Assembly: GCA_014378805.1 (NCBI GenBank)
Contig: JACMMY010000284.1
Location: 1 to 19,159 of the forward strand
Length of the DNA: 19,159 nt
Reading direction: 5' to 3'
Source of the DNA: Moraxellaceae bacterium
Lineage (GTDB): Bacteria; Pseudomonadota; Gammaproteobacteria; Pseudomonadales; Moraxellaceae
Shown here: positions 1 to 7,664 of the stretch, piece after piece
How the letters are laid out: each line of letters opens with the position of its first letter
Numbering within the stretch: the first letter of the stretch is position 1
Notes under the pieces: model-generated
The model's input: the letters and a program-made list of their open reading frames with translations, nothing else
Told to the model about the DNA's origin: nothing
The model's database searches: none
Position numbers and translations under genes: made by a program

Positions 1-21
1 ACTTATTAAAGTATTTTTAAC

Positions 22-978
22 TTATGAGCAAGCTTTACCGTGATCAGGACGTGCGCCTGCTGCTTTTGCTGCGGCTTCTGTCATGTATGAGCCAGTCTTG
101 GTTTTGCCATACCATTGTGAACTTTGGCAATGATAAACATTAGAGTCACTGTTCACCCAGACTTGACCTACACCACCACCTGCTGCGACGGCTTTTGGGG
201 CAGTCTGTGTAGTCGTTGTTGCTGTAGTAGTGGTTGTGGTTGTGGGTGCTGCTGTTGGCGAAGTGGCAGGTTTTTTATTCAAGAACGAAAACATGCCTTT
301 CTTTTCTGGTACTGATGTTGGTTGAACTGCCGGAGTCGTAACCGCTGCAGTTGCGCCTACAGTAGCAGCACCTGATGCCGCCGAACCATACCAATCTTTG
401 ATGCCTTTATGACCACGGCAAGCACCTTGTTTATTGGCACCTGCGTAGTATGAACCGTCATTGCAGAGACCTGTTGAACCTGCTGGCGCTGTGCTAGAAG
501 CAGTAGCTGATGTTGTTGTGGTTGATTTCGTGACTTTGGCTTGCGTCATTGTTGGGGCAGTTGTCGTTACTGTTGTTGCTGTAGTTGTTGCTGTATCAGC
601 ATACCAAGTTTGGATGCCTTTATGACCACGACATGCGCCTTGTTTATTTGCGCCGGTGAAGTAAGTGCCATCTTTGCATAGACCAGTTGCGCCAGCAGAC
701 GATGTGCTCGACGTTACGTCAGCTGTGGTCGATGTCGTTTTTGTGACTTTCGTAGCTTTTACTGGTGTGGCAGTAGTGGCAACTGCAGCAGTAGCTCCAG
801 TTGCGGCGTACCAATCTTGGATGCCTTTGTGACCACGACAAGCACCTTGCTTGGTTGCGCCCATGTTGTAGGTGCCGTCTTTACATAAACCTGTTGCACC
901 CGCTGGAGCGGCTGCATAAACGCCAGCACTGGACATCAATCCTAGAATCAGTGCTGTAGAAGAGAATATTGCTTTCAT
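22..978 (-). CDS. Secreted protein with three DUF3761-like repeats
   Basis: I chose the ATG at 978. It has a GAGAA-type ribosome site and starts a clean signal peptide (MKAIFSSTALILGLMSSAG, then VYAAA). A longer frame would begin with TTG at 1005. The mature protein holds three copies of a roughly 31-residue module of the form TGLCxDGxYxxGAxKQGACRGHKGIxxWY, at about residues 27-57, 95-126 and 166-197 of this start. Each has two Cys, probably disulfide-linked in the periplasm. This matches DUF3761 as I remember it. Ala/Thr/Ser linkers, including runs of Thr, separate the modules. A distinct C-terminal module (about residues 268-318: VWVNSDSNVYHC...WYGKTKTGSYM) has two further Cys and resembles a small domain found at the end of many secreted proteobacterial proteins. 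No enzyme motif is visible, so function is unknown; a cell-surface or periplasmic role is inference. Confidence 0.75.
   Translation of the reverse strand: MKAIFSSTALILGLMSSAGVYAAAPAGATGLCKDGTYNMGATKQGACRGHKGIQDWYAATGATAAVATTATPVKATKVTKTTSTTADVTSSTSSAGATGLCKDGTYFTGANKQGACRGHKGIQTWYADTATTTATTVTTTAPTMTQAKVTKSTTTTSATASSTAPAGSTGLCNDGSYYAGANKQGACRGHKGIKDWYGSAASGAATVGATAAVTTPAVQPTSVPEKKGMFSFLNKKPATSPTAAPTTTTTTTATTTTQTAPKAVAAGGGVGQVWVNSDSNVYHCQSSQWYGKTKTGSYMTEAAAKAAGARPDHGKACS
395..905 (-). repeat. Three spaced direct repeats inside the DUF3761-like gene
   Basis: The conserved core reads ATGCCTTTATGACCACG on the plus strand and recurs with one or two changes at 401, 614 and 821, so the period is 213 then 207 bp. 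The third copy has GTG in place of ATG. Similarity continues for about 90 bp around each core, covering the Cys-containing module, while the Thr/Ala linkers between have diverged. This pattern indicates duplication of a domain-plus-linker unit. Confidence 0.7.
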
Positions 979-1005
979 ATGAGTTCTCGCGTTGTAATGG
1001 GTCAA

Positions 1006-1154
1006 AAAATGTCTTCGTTAGTAAATTAAGCATTATTGTAAAACGAAAGCATGTTGAGACGGGTCTTCATGACCTGATCGAGATGCTAGTTCGATCATAA
1101 CGCTATGATTATTATTTGTGCTATGGTTTTTTTGCATAAATGTTGTTTTGATGT
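1006..1154. other. Intergenic region with two overlapping short stems
   Basis: Two short inverted repeats share bases 1094-1096: GATCGA at 1076-1081 with TCGATC at 1091-1096, and ATCATA at 1094-1099 with TATGAT at 1104-1109. They cannot form together. Neither is followed by a T-run on the minus strand, so a terminator for the M14 gene is not established. I found no convincing promoter for the downstream secreted-protein gene. Confidence 0.3.
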
Positions 1155-2141
1155 TTACCCACGATACCAGCGTTCTATCCCAGCTTGATGCAAACTGAGA
1201 CGAGCTTGTTTTTCAGGGAGCCATTGGTCGTAATCTGAAGTTGCTCGCATGAGGAAATCGAGAATCGTCCAATGTTGGCGAAGCACGCGACGTAAACGGT
1301 GCGGCAACATAGGATGAAACAATCCAAAACGCTGAAAGAATTGACGCGGATTTTTCCGTAGCCACAGCCATGAGCCCATTTCTAATGTGTAGGGGAGAAA
1401 TAAGACGCCGCGCTTTTGATTAGCGTGGTCATATAAATAATCCCACAAATCGCCATGTGTCGTGTAATTAATACTTTGTGGTTCAATGTGATAGAAGTCA
1501 TGCAGTGGGAAGTTGGTATTAAACAGATCACACAGCGCAACGGCTTCAGCAAGGTGAGGCGGTGGCATCCGATGTGCCGCGTAGGGAAACCATAAACTGT
1601 CGTGTTGACCAAAACCAGAATGCAAATCCATGGCCATCATGAAGCTGGCTTTTTCGTGCGCTTGCATAACACTGTCGATTAAGGCTTGGCTTTCTGGTGC
1701 AAGCGATTGCCCGCGATACCATGGTAAATGGCGGCTGAGTTTTTGCCCAGCAAGGGGCCAGACATAAGGTTTAATCGCTTCGACAGGCGCATTGCGCATC
1801 AGGTCTACGCCTTTGGATGTGCAACGTGTGCCGTTTCTAAGTCCAGTGACGTTGATGAGAGGAATGGAAACGATGCGCATTTTTTTAAGGCGCTCCTGCA
1901 ATGAGCGATCCCATGCAAGGCAGTTCAGCGTATGTTCTAACCAAGCTAACAGTACTTGCGAGCCAATCCGTTCATTGCCATGAATGCCCGCATACAGGCC
2001 AAGCGTCGGCACAGTTTCATCTTCTGCGCCAATCGACAGTTCCCAAATCGGTAAACCATCAATTTCAGTCAGCATGCGTGAGCGAACTAAAGGATGTGCG
2101 CGAATTGCTTCGAGTTGAGCCAGCTCATCAAGTTCAAACAT
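1155..2141 (-). CDS. M14-family zinc carboxypeptidase-like protein (AstE/AspA type)
   Basis: This is a 328-residue cytoplasmic protein with no signal peptide. The zinc site is visible as H54-x-x-E57 in GIHGNERIG, with the third ligand H174 in MAMDLHSGFG. The M14 signature NxxGxxxGTRxxxxGVDLMRN (around 97-117) and a candidate catalytic Glu, E254 in YTLEMGSW, are also present. Known relatives hydrolyse C-terminal amino acids or acyl-amino-acid bonds (carboxypeptidases, succinylglutamate desuccinylase, aspartoacylase). The substrate here cannot be read from sequence. Translation starts at ATG 2141 behind a strong GGAGG (complement of 2149-2153, spacing 7). A perfect 14-bp inverted repeat lies just upstream of that site and may affect expression. 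In the reconstructed ancestral order this gene followed hslO; it now follows the truncated GGDEF gene. Confidence 0.8.
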   Translation of the reverse strand: MFELDELAQLEAIRAHPLVRSRMLTEIDGLPIWELSIGAEDETVPTLGLYAGIHGNERIGSQVLLAWLEHTLNCLAWDRSLQERLKKMRIVSIPLINVTGLRNGTRCTSKGVDLMRNAPVEAIKPYVWPLAGQKLSRHLPWYRGQSLAPESQALIDSVMQAHEKASFMMAMDLHSGFGQHDSLWFPYAAHRMPPPHLAEAVALCDLFNTNFPLHDFYHIEPQSINYTTHGDLWDYLYDHANQKRGVLFLPYTLEMGSWLWLRKNPRQFFQRFGLFHPMLPHRLRRVLRQHWTILDFLMRATSDYDQWLPEKQARLSLHQAGIERWYRG

Positions 2142-2154
2142 GAATCATCCTCCA

Positions 2155-2191
2155 CATCATCAAAAGTAGCAGCATGATACTTTTGATGATG
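2155..2191 (-). promoter_or_regulatory. Perfect 14-bp inverted repeat before the M14 gene
   Basis: CATCATCAAAAGTA (2155-2168) and TACTTTTGATGATG (2178-2191) are exact complements around a 9-nt spacer. The repeat ends one base before the ribosome site of the M14 gene. A further partial copy, GACTTTTTGATGA, follows at 2204-2216. It could be an operator for a dimeric regulator or a leader hairpin next to the ribosome site; the sequence alone does not decide. Confidence 0.5.
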
Positions 2192-4439
2192 ACTGGCGAA
2201 GATGACTTTTTGATGAATGTTTTTTGACAGTTGTGAGGAGCTTTTTTGTTGCCTGTCTCCTTCCCCTGAGGGGGAAGGAGACAGGCAAGGACACAACTTG
2301 AAGAATCATTAACAAACTTTCGGTAATTTCCACATCAAATAGCGCGGGATCCAATTGATGGCGCTTCAGTGTATTGGCAATATAATCAGGCAACTCACCA
2401 TTGGCAAATTGAACGGTTGAAAGATTAACAGCGATCGGCACGATATCAAGCCCCTGATCACGCCAACTGGCTAACCGAGCAACCACTTCTTCAATAATCC
2501 AGTTTCCGAGGGGAACAATCAAACGCGTTTCTTCAGCCAACGAAATAAATCGATCAGGTGCAAGACGGCCCAAACTAGGATGTTGCCATCTGATCAAAGC
2601 CTCAGCACCACACATTTCACCCGTTTTTGCAGAATATTTAGGCTGGTATTCAAGGAAGAAATCATTGGCTTGAAGAGAGCGGCGAATCTGAGCCTCCATC
2701 TCCATTTTTGCTAAACCTGTACCCTCTTGCTCCTCGGAAAAGACTTTAAAGTTATTTCGACCCGCATCTTTGGCAAGGTACAGGGCAATATCGGCACATT
2801 TCAGCAAACGATCCGCATTAATGCCATGCTCTGGGAAAAATGCCACACCCATACTTGCCGTAACAATTAACTCGCGACCTTCAAGTTTGAATGGACTCGT
2901 CATGCGTTCAATAATCTTATGCGCTACAACCACTGCACCATCGACACTATCCAAATTGGAAATAATCAATGCAAACTCATCACCGCCCAGCCTTGCCACA
3001 AAATCATCTTTGCGAAGTACCGATTGCAATCTCTGAGCAGCAGTAAGCAACAAACTATCGCCAACGGCGTGACCCAGTGTATCGTTCACATCCTTAAAAC
3101 GATCCAGATCTAGATAACAAACAGCAATCATTTTTCCATTTTGAATGGCTTGATCCAAAAACTTAGGCAAGCTTTCAATTAAACTGCGTCGATTCGGTAA
3201 CTCAGTCAATGAATCATAAAATGCGAGGCGATTGATCACTTCTTCCGATTCTTTTTGCAAGGAAACATCAGCAATATTACCGACAACATTGATAATCTGA
3301 TGATTTTCATTAAACATCGCCGCCAATGAGACCAATGCCCAGAACGAACTCCCGTCCCGGCGCAAAATTCGGAATTCACCGCGCCACTCATGGCCATAAT
3401 TTAAACCTTCCCACCGCTCCTCACTGATATTCTCATTGAGGAGTGAAGCACATGGTTGCCCGATAACGTCAGACCAGTCATGATCAATCAACATGAGTAA
3501 CTTGGGATTAGCGTATTCAATCAATCCGCGTGCATTGGCAATAAAAATGCCAGCAGCTGAATTTTCAATGGCTTTGGAAAGTTTACTCAGTTGGATTTCA
3601 GCTTGCTGACGTTGCTGCAATTCATTTTGGAGATTCATACTATGACGTTCAACGGCTTCTCGCTGCATCAAAAGATGGCTACGTAGATTCTCCATAGAAC
3701 CAAGCAATTTACCAATCTCATCACGTCCATGCACGATAACGCTGCTACTCCAGTCACCAATCTCAATACGATTAGCCGCATCCACGGCTCGATCCAATGG
3801 ACGTAAAATCAAGCGCCGAATGATTCCCGCATTAATCATAAAGAGTAAAAAACTCAACAAAATCCCACCAATTAATCCGACTAGAGTCAACATTTTTGCT
3901 TGTTTCTGTACACCATTTAGTTGGTTATCATGCTGGTGATACAAGTCTTTTTGAATTTGATCTAAACTTTGATTGAAATATTTTTGTGCCATCGCGACTT
4001 CATAGATGCGATCTTGCCCTGTATTGGCGACGATCGAGCCGTTCACATCATCTTGAGCCCAAGAATCCGCCGTTTTACGATACACATCAAATGCTGTCGC
4101 CAACTGACTATCATCTCGACCATTCGCGTGACCCAACGCAATCAATTCAGCGATAGTCTGCTTCGTCACCTCAGCTTGGGCTTGAGCGGGCTGCAACAGT
4201 TCATTGTCGTTGCTAGATATCACCGTTGCATAGTAAGCGCGCATATCATCAGCTTGCTGCCGACAATTCGTGATCAGTTGGAGCAATGGAAACGTGATGA
4301 GTGATGAGCGAACCGAGGATTGAACTGCTGATGCGGATGAAAGCACGTAAGCAACATAAACCCCCATGCCAACAATACAAATTAGCACAACCGTGAGCAA
4401 TTTTATGCGGATGGATATGTTATGGAAAAATTGGAACAT
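2160..4439 (-). CDS. Membrane diguanylate cyclase with truncated EAL domain
   Basis: The domain order is: membrane helix (about 12-34), periplasmic four-helix-bundle-like sensor (35-183), second helix (184-207), HAMP (208-262), PAS (285-400), GGDEF (405-568), then the first half of an EAL domain (580-712). The GGDEF motif is intact at 485-489, with an inhibitory RxxD site (R476-D479) five residues before it, so c-di-GMP synthesis with product inhibition is expected. The EAL part has E613-A-L, N672 in VNLST and E707 in ITES. After I712 the frame continues for 47 unrelated residues, some encoded by a hairpin. The DDFGTG, AEGVE and QGYYYSRP segments are absent here and found at 12914-13291. Phosphodiesterase activity should therefore be lost. 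The gene is probably third in an operon with the PstS-like and porin genes. Confidence 0.85.
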   Translation of the reverse strand: MFQFFHNISIRIKLLTVVLICIVGMGVYVAYVLSSASAVQSSVRSSLITFPLLQLITNCRQQADDMRAYYATVISSNDNELLQPAQAQAEVTKQTIAELIALGHANGRDDSQLATAFDVYRKTADSWAQDDVNGSIVANTGQDRIYEVAMAQKYFNQSLDQIQKDLYHQHDNQLNGVQKQAKMLTLVGLIGGILLSFLLFMINAGIIRRLILRPLDRAVDAANRIEIGDWSSSVIVHGRDEIGKLLGSMENLRSHLLMQREAVERHSMNLQNELQQRQQAEIQLSKLSKAIENSAAGIFIANARGLIEYANPKLLMLIDHDWSDVIGQPCASLLNENISEERWEGLNYGHEWRGEFRILRRDGSSFWALVSLAAMFNENHQIINVVGNIADVSLQKESEEVINRLAFYDSLTELPNRRSLIESLPKFLDQAIQNGKMIAVCYLDLDRFKDVNDTLGHAVGDSLLLTAAQRLQSVLRKDDFVARLGGDEFALIISNLDSVDGAVVVAHKIIERMTSPFKLEGRELIVTASMGVAFFPEHGINADRLLKCADIALYLAKDAGRNNFKVFSEEQEGTGLAKMEMEAQIRRSLQANDFFLEYQPKYSAKTGEMCGAEALIRWQHPSLGRLAPDRFISLAEETRLIVPLGNWIIEEVVARLASWRDQGLDIVPIAVNLSTVQFANGELPDYIANTLKRHQLDPALFDVEITESLLMILQVVSLPVSFPLRGRRQATKKLLTTVKKHSSKSHLRQSSSKVSCCYF
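2249..2288. repeat. Perfect 18-bp-arm palindrome beside the inversion break
   Basis: The arms TTGCCTGTCTCCTTCCCC (2249-2266) and their exact complement (2271-2288) enclose a TGAG loop. No T-run follows the stem in either direction, so it is a poor intrinsic terminator. It looks more like a REP-type or small dispersed palindrome. It is currently read through as aberrant codons at the end of the truncated GGDEF/EAL frame. Confidence 0.75.
2304..2308. other. Left inversion breakpoint (AATCA/TGATT)
   Basis: This is the last point where the minus-strand GGDEF/EAL frame still fits an EAL domain (ITESLLM-I). The five bases, read TGATT on the minus strand, recur at 12909-12913 on the plus strand, exactly where the rest of the EAL domain begins. 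Confidence 0.8.
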
Positions 4440-4549
4440 AATGCCATGAATTTCCGTAATTAAACTTTAAAAAGGGCTTACATGATACTGTCCATAAGGT
4501 CATTTTGAATACAAAACCTACTCTGCGAGGTGGGTATTAAAATCATCTC

Positions 4550-4981
4550 TTAATTTTCAATGGTGATACTAATAATTTTGACACTGGCATTGACTTGAGT
4601 ACGGTCAATATAAGAAATCGCCCTCAACGATCCTGCGACAGTCTGTCTGACATTTTCTGGACGAATTTGTCGAGGCGGTGAGGCCTTCCCACTAAAAATC
4701 ATATTTGCCCAATAGCTATTGAGTTGGCTGGCTGATTTTTCGAGCATACCCTCATAAAACACGTTGCGGTAGTCTCCCCCCACATCGAACGGTTCAGCCA
4801 CCTCTCCATTCGGGAACTTACTGGTCTGACCCAAAAAAATTCGACGCAATTGACCTTGGGTTAACGAGTTAAAGGATACGTGCGGATTGGCGATCACGAC
4901 CAATTCAGCACTGGCTGTCGTAACATGCGTCACCAAAAAGAAGCTAATTAGTAAGATCAGGATTCTGTGCTTTTTCATCAT
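4550..4981 (-). CDS. Small PstS-like periplasmic substrate-binding protein
   Basis: A signal peptide (MMKKHRILILLISFFLVTH, cleavage after ATASA-like TTASA) precedes about 120 mature residues of the PBP-like phosphate-binding family. Recognisable parts are LVVIANP at the mature N-terminus, LRRIFLGQTSKFPNG, and an SYWANMIFSGK segment. At 143 residues it is much shorter than a full PstS (over 300), so it is a short or single-lobe version. AGGAG sits 3 nt before the first ATG and 6 nt before the second, so translation may begin at 4978. It starts 10 bp after the porin stop, indicating one operon. With no permease genes beside it, a sensing or ligand-delivery role for the downstream cyclase is more likely than transport; that is inference. 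Confidence 0.75.
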   Translation of the reverse strand: MMKKHRILILLISFFLVTHVTTASAELVVIANPHVSFNSLTQGQLRRIFLGQTSKFPNGEVAEPFDVGGDYRNVFYEGMLEKSASQLNSYWANMIFSGKASPPRQIRPENVRQTVAGSLRAISYIDRTQVNASVKIISITIEN

Positions 4982-4991
4982 AGACTCCTGA

Positions 4992-6245
4992 CTAAAATGC
5001 CATATTCAAACTGACACTATAAATATAGGCCGACTTGAGTGTGGAAGGGATCGCTGCGGAAGCTTTAGGTTTGACAAACAATCCTGAGCGGAATTTACCA
5101 TTAAAGCCATCGATCCGATCGGCCTGAAATTTAAGACTTGCATTATCCTTAAGTTGGTAGCGAGCGCCCACGGACATCGTACGTTCTTTCACGTTAGCAA
5201 TGGTCTTGTAAATGACATTGCCCGGCGCTGGAATCGCATCAAGCTCATCGAGATTCACTTCCTTATACTGGCCAAAAATTATATAAGGCAACCATTTTCC
5301 AAAATAGTGTCCCACGCTGACATAACCAGTATTATAGTCTCGATTCACACCAGAGAATCGAAGCCCTGAAATTTCAGCAGCAGCAAACCACTGAGCATCA
5401 TCGTAAATAAAGCCCATATCTGAAAACGCGGCGCGCATTTTTTTCAACTTAATGGATGCTTGGAGTGCCCAGTTATACTGATTGATTTGTGCAGGTGAAT
5501 AACCGAGTTTCTGAGTCAATACACCATCCACAGCGGATGCTAGGCTGGTAAAGAACACAGGATCAAGATTGATATCGGTTACGCCACTTCCCACATGTAA
5601 AGTCAGGTCATCATTAGACAGCGATACCGCTAATTGCTTTAAATAATTGAGTTGATAAACGTTTAGGTTTTCTTCAGAAAAACTGGGTTGCACGCGAATA
5701 AGCCAATCACCGAAGATGTGTTTGTAAATCAACGCGACACCGTTAACACTGTAGAGCCCACCTTGTTGACCATAAATCTCAGGCGGTAAACGCGCCCAAG
5801 GATAAGCCGCACCGACATGCAGCTGTTCAGACCAGAGGTATGTGGAAAAAGCAAAACGACCCGAACGCAAAGCCCATTCGTCATTGAACTGATAATCAAT
5901 ATAGGTCCAATTTAATTTGGGGGTATAGCGAGTCTCTGGCGTATTTTCTGCAGCAACATACATCTGTGTGACGAGATTAATCCGATCATTCAAATCGTAT
6001 TTCAGTTGCAAACCAACGACAGAGTCATATTCAGATGAAATATCAGATCGAATGACTGGCGCTTCAGTCTTTTTTGGATCTGGATAGGTCGTTCCCTGAT
6101 TACCACTTAGTTTAGCCAAACCAGCGGTTGCATAACCATGCAGGTGCAACTCGGGTGTCAGATCTACTGCCCGGACAGACGGACTGAAGCAGAACATGCC
6201 TGAAACTGCACTGATCAAAACTAAATAGTTATAATTATTTAACAT
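4992..6245 (-). CDS. Outer-membrane beta-barrel porin
   Basis: I chose ATG 6245 because GAGG lies 6 nt upstream; a TTG at 6260 would add five residues. A signal peptide (MLNNYNYLVLISAVSGMF, ending near SVRA) is followed by VDLTPELHLHGYATAGLAK, typical of the first strand of a proteobacterial barrel. Many alternating polar/aromatic strands follow. The protein ends in ...YSVSLNMAF, with the C-terminal Phe used for outer-membrane insertion. The length of 417 residues fits a trimeric porin. Substrate is unknown. The PstS-like gene starts 10 bp downstream and the c-di-GMP gene follows, so the three are probably co-transcribed. Confidence 0.8.
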   Translation of the reverse strand: MLNNYNYLVLISAVSGMFCFSPSVRAVDLTPELHLHGYATAGLAKLSGNQGTTYPDPKKTEAPVIRSDISSEYDSVVGLQLKYDLNDRINLVTQMYVAAENTPETRYTPKLNWTYIDYQFNDEWALRSGRFAFSTYLWSEQLHVGAAYPWARLPPEIYGQQGGLYSVNGVALIYKHIFGDWLIRVQPSFSEENLNVYQLNYLKQLAVSLSNDDLTLHVGSGVTDINLDPVFFTSLASAVDGVLTQKLGYSPAQINQYNWALQASIKLKKMRAAFSDMGFIYDDAQWFAAAEISGLRFSGVNRDYNTGYVSVGHYFGKWLPYIIFGQYKEVNLDELDAIPAPGNVIYKTIANVKERTMSVGARYQLKDNASLKFQADRIDGFNGKFRSGLFVKPKASAAIPSTLKSAYIYSVSLNMAF

Positions 6246-6260
6246 GACCCACCTCAACAA

Positions 6261-6534
6261 AACAGAAATGAAAAACTAGAATCAGGCATATCACTTGCCA
6301 TCACGACGTCATTCATTCACTTCATGATTTTGCAGCGCGATTGGTTAGCGCTTGTTTCATTTTTAGAGATTGAGAGTTAATGAACATTATGCCCTCCAAC
6401 TTGGCAATCTTTTGGGTATAACCTATATCCCGATACATCAAAATTAACACATAATTGACGCTTAGTTCACATTTTTTACAATCCATCCACTTTTGTGATG
6501 ATCATTCAACGTCATATCCACCAAAATAAAAAAA
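6261..6534. other. Long leader/promoter region of the porin operon
   Basis: About 270 bp without a gene. On the minus strand a weak sigma-70-like pair is possible: TTTTGA (complement of 6438-6443), 17 bp, TATACC (complement of 6415-6420), giving a leader of roughly 160 nt. I searched for two CTGTCAT-like halves 11 bp apart (a Pho box) and found none, despite the PstS-like gene downstream. Confidence 0.25.
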
Positions 6535-6558
6535 CACTGTAAAAACAGTGCTTTTTTT
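6528..6558 (-). terminator. Intrinsic terminator of the hydrolase gene
   Basis: CACTGT (6535-6540) and ACAGTG (6545-6550) form a 6-bp stem with an AAAA loop on the plus strand. It is flanked by A7 on one side and T7 on the other, so it can terminate in both directions. It begins 19 bp after the hydrolase stop on the minus strand. Confidence 0.8.
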
Positions 6559-6576
6559 AACATCCGATTCCACAGC

Positions 6577-7626
6577 TTACGTATAAACCGCATCAGTTTG
6601 CGCGACTGGGGTTAAGACATCATCCTGTTGTTTTTTCTTGGTGACATAGGTTGCAAGTTGTGATGATGAGTTCTTCCAAAATTTCTGCAACGAACGCGCC
6701 GTCACCGCTGGCATCTCTACCATCGGTAAATGCCCAGCACCACGTAAGATTTTAACGTCTGCATGAGGAATGAGTTGTTTAAAAACATCAGCACATGAAG
6801 GATGTAAAATCCGATCATTCTCGCCCCACATGATCAGTGTCGGTTGCTTGATCGTTGCAATGCTTTCAAAAACATCAGAATCGGCATCTTTCATCAGTTG
6901 ATGAGACAGGTACATATTAATGTGTTGTCTCGACACGAGCTCTTGGTACATCAATGGTGCTAGAAATGCAGTCAATGCCCAACGACGATAAGAAGTCGCC
7001 GTGCTCATCATATACACGACATCCGTCAATCGCTCCGCAACCAACTGGTTTCGACCTTGTTGTAATTCACGTTCAAAATAAGTCAACTGATCACCAAAGA
7101 CACCGAGTGCATTCATCAATGTCAGGCTTCTGACTTGATCAGGTTGTCGAACGGCAAATAGTGCCGCAATACCACCGCCCATTGAACTGCCAACGACATG
7201 AAAGTCTTCAGGTAAATAGCGATTTGCCCACATCTCTAAACGAGAAATTTGATCTTCAATGCGATAAGATTCGGTAAAATCAAAGGTGCTTTCTCCCCAA
7301 CCTGGCAAATCTGGCACAAACAAGCGATAACGCTTCACCAAAAAAGGGAGCAGCATGATCCAGTTTTCTTTATTAGACGCAAAGCCATGAATTAGTAATA
7401 ACGGTTCGCCATGCGGATTTCCGCCTTCAAGCCATACGATCTTTTGTGAATTGATGTAGGTGCTACGACGGTGCATGCCTGTCGCAAATCCATGAACACG
7501 ATGCAACAACGCAAGGGTAAATTTTGATGGCTTCCAATGCTTGAGTAGCTTCTGATTGGGTACATAATTAGAGTTAGCCATACCCTCACTCAAGACATCA
7601 ATATATGACTTTACGCTATTAGACAT
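6577..7626 (-). CDS. Alpha/beta hydrolase, family V lipase/esterase-like
   Basis: A 349-residue alpha/beta-hydrolase fold protein. Visible motifs are the oxyanion-hole HGF at 80-82 (LLLIHGFASNKENW), the nucleophile elbow G146-S-S148-M-G150, the acid D271 in WGENDRI, and the base H299 in GAGHLPMVE. The N-terminal stretch VWLEGGNPHGEPLLLIHGF resembles the Moraxella/Psychrobacter lipases of bacterial family V. It probably cleaves esters of medium or long acyl chains; the exact substrate is not readable. No cleavable signal peptide is evident. The start at 7626 has AGAGGA about 8 nt upstream. It appears monocistronic: a strong terminator follows, and a perfect 14-bp palindrome at 7651-7664 lies 25 bp ahead of the start as a candidate operator. 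Confidence 0.8.
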   Translation of the reverse strand: MSNSVKSYIDVLSEGMANSNYVPNQKLLKHWKPSKFTLALLHRVHGFATGMHRRSTYINSQKIVWLEGGNPHGEPLLLIHGFASNKENWIMLLPFLVKRYRLFVPDLPGWGESTFDFTESYRIEDQISRLEMWANRYLPEDFHVVGSSMGGGIAALFAVRQPDQVRSLTLMNALGVFGDQLTYFERELQQGRNQLVAERLTDVVYMMSTATSYRRWALTAFLAPLMYQELVSRQHINMYLSHQLMKDADSDVFESIATIKQPTLIMWGENDRILHPSCADVFKQLIPHADVKILRGAGHLPMVEMPAVTARSLQKFWKNSSSQLATYVTKKKQQDDVLTPVAQTDAVYT

Positions 7627-7650
7627 TCGGATTTCCTCTCAATGCGTACA

Positions 7651-7664
7651 CATCGTGCACGATG
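7651..7664. promoter_or_regulatory. Perfect 14-bp palindrome, candidate operator
   Basis: CATCGTGCACGATG is its own reverse complement. It lies 25 bp before the hydrolase start. A weak sigma-70-like pair on the minus strand (TTGTCA, 17 bp, TAACTG) ends just upstream of it, which would place the palindrome at the transcription start. The promoter part is weak. Confidence 0.4.

Noticed and set aside
124..315. Plus-strand 63-codon frame with a very Cys-rich peptide
   Set aside because: It is antisense to the Thr/Ala linker and C-terminal module of the secreted protein; the Cys run is a by-product of the complementary trinucleotide-like codons, and there is no ribosome site.
2249..2288. Hairpin as an intrinsic terminator of hslO in the ancestral order
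   Set aside because: The position would suit, but downstream of the stem on that strand comes CAAAAAAG rather than a T-run.
2770..3113. Plus-strand frames inside the GGDEF gene
   Set aside because: They are antisense shadows of a strongly conserved domain and have no recognisable product.
6261..6534. Pho box ahead of the porin/PstS-like operon
   Set aside because: TTGTAAA and TGTGAAC-like halves exist but are 9 bp, not 11 bp, apart and fit poorly.
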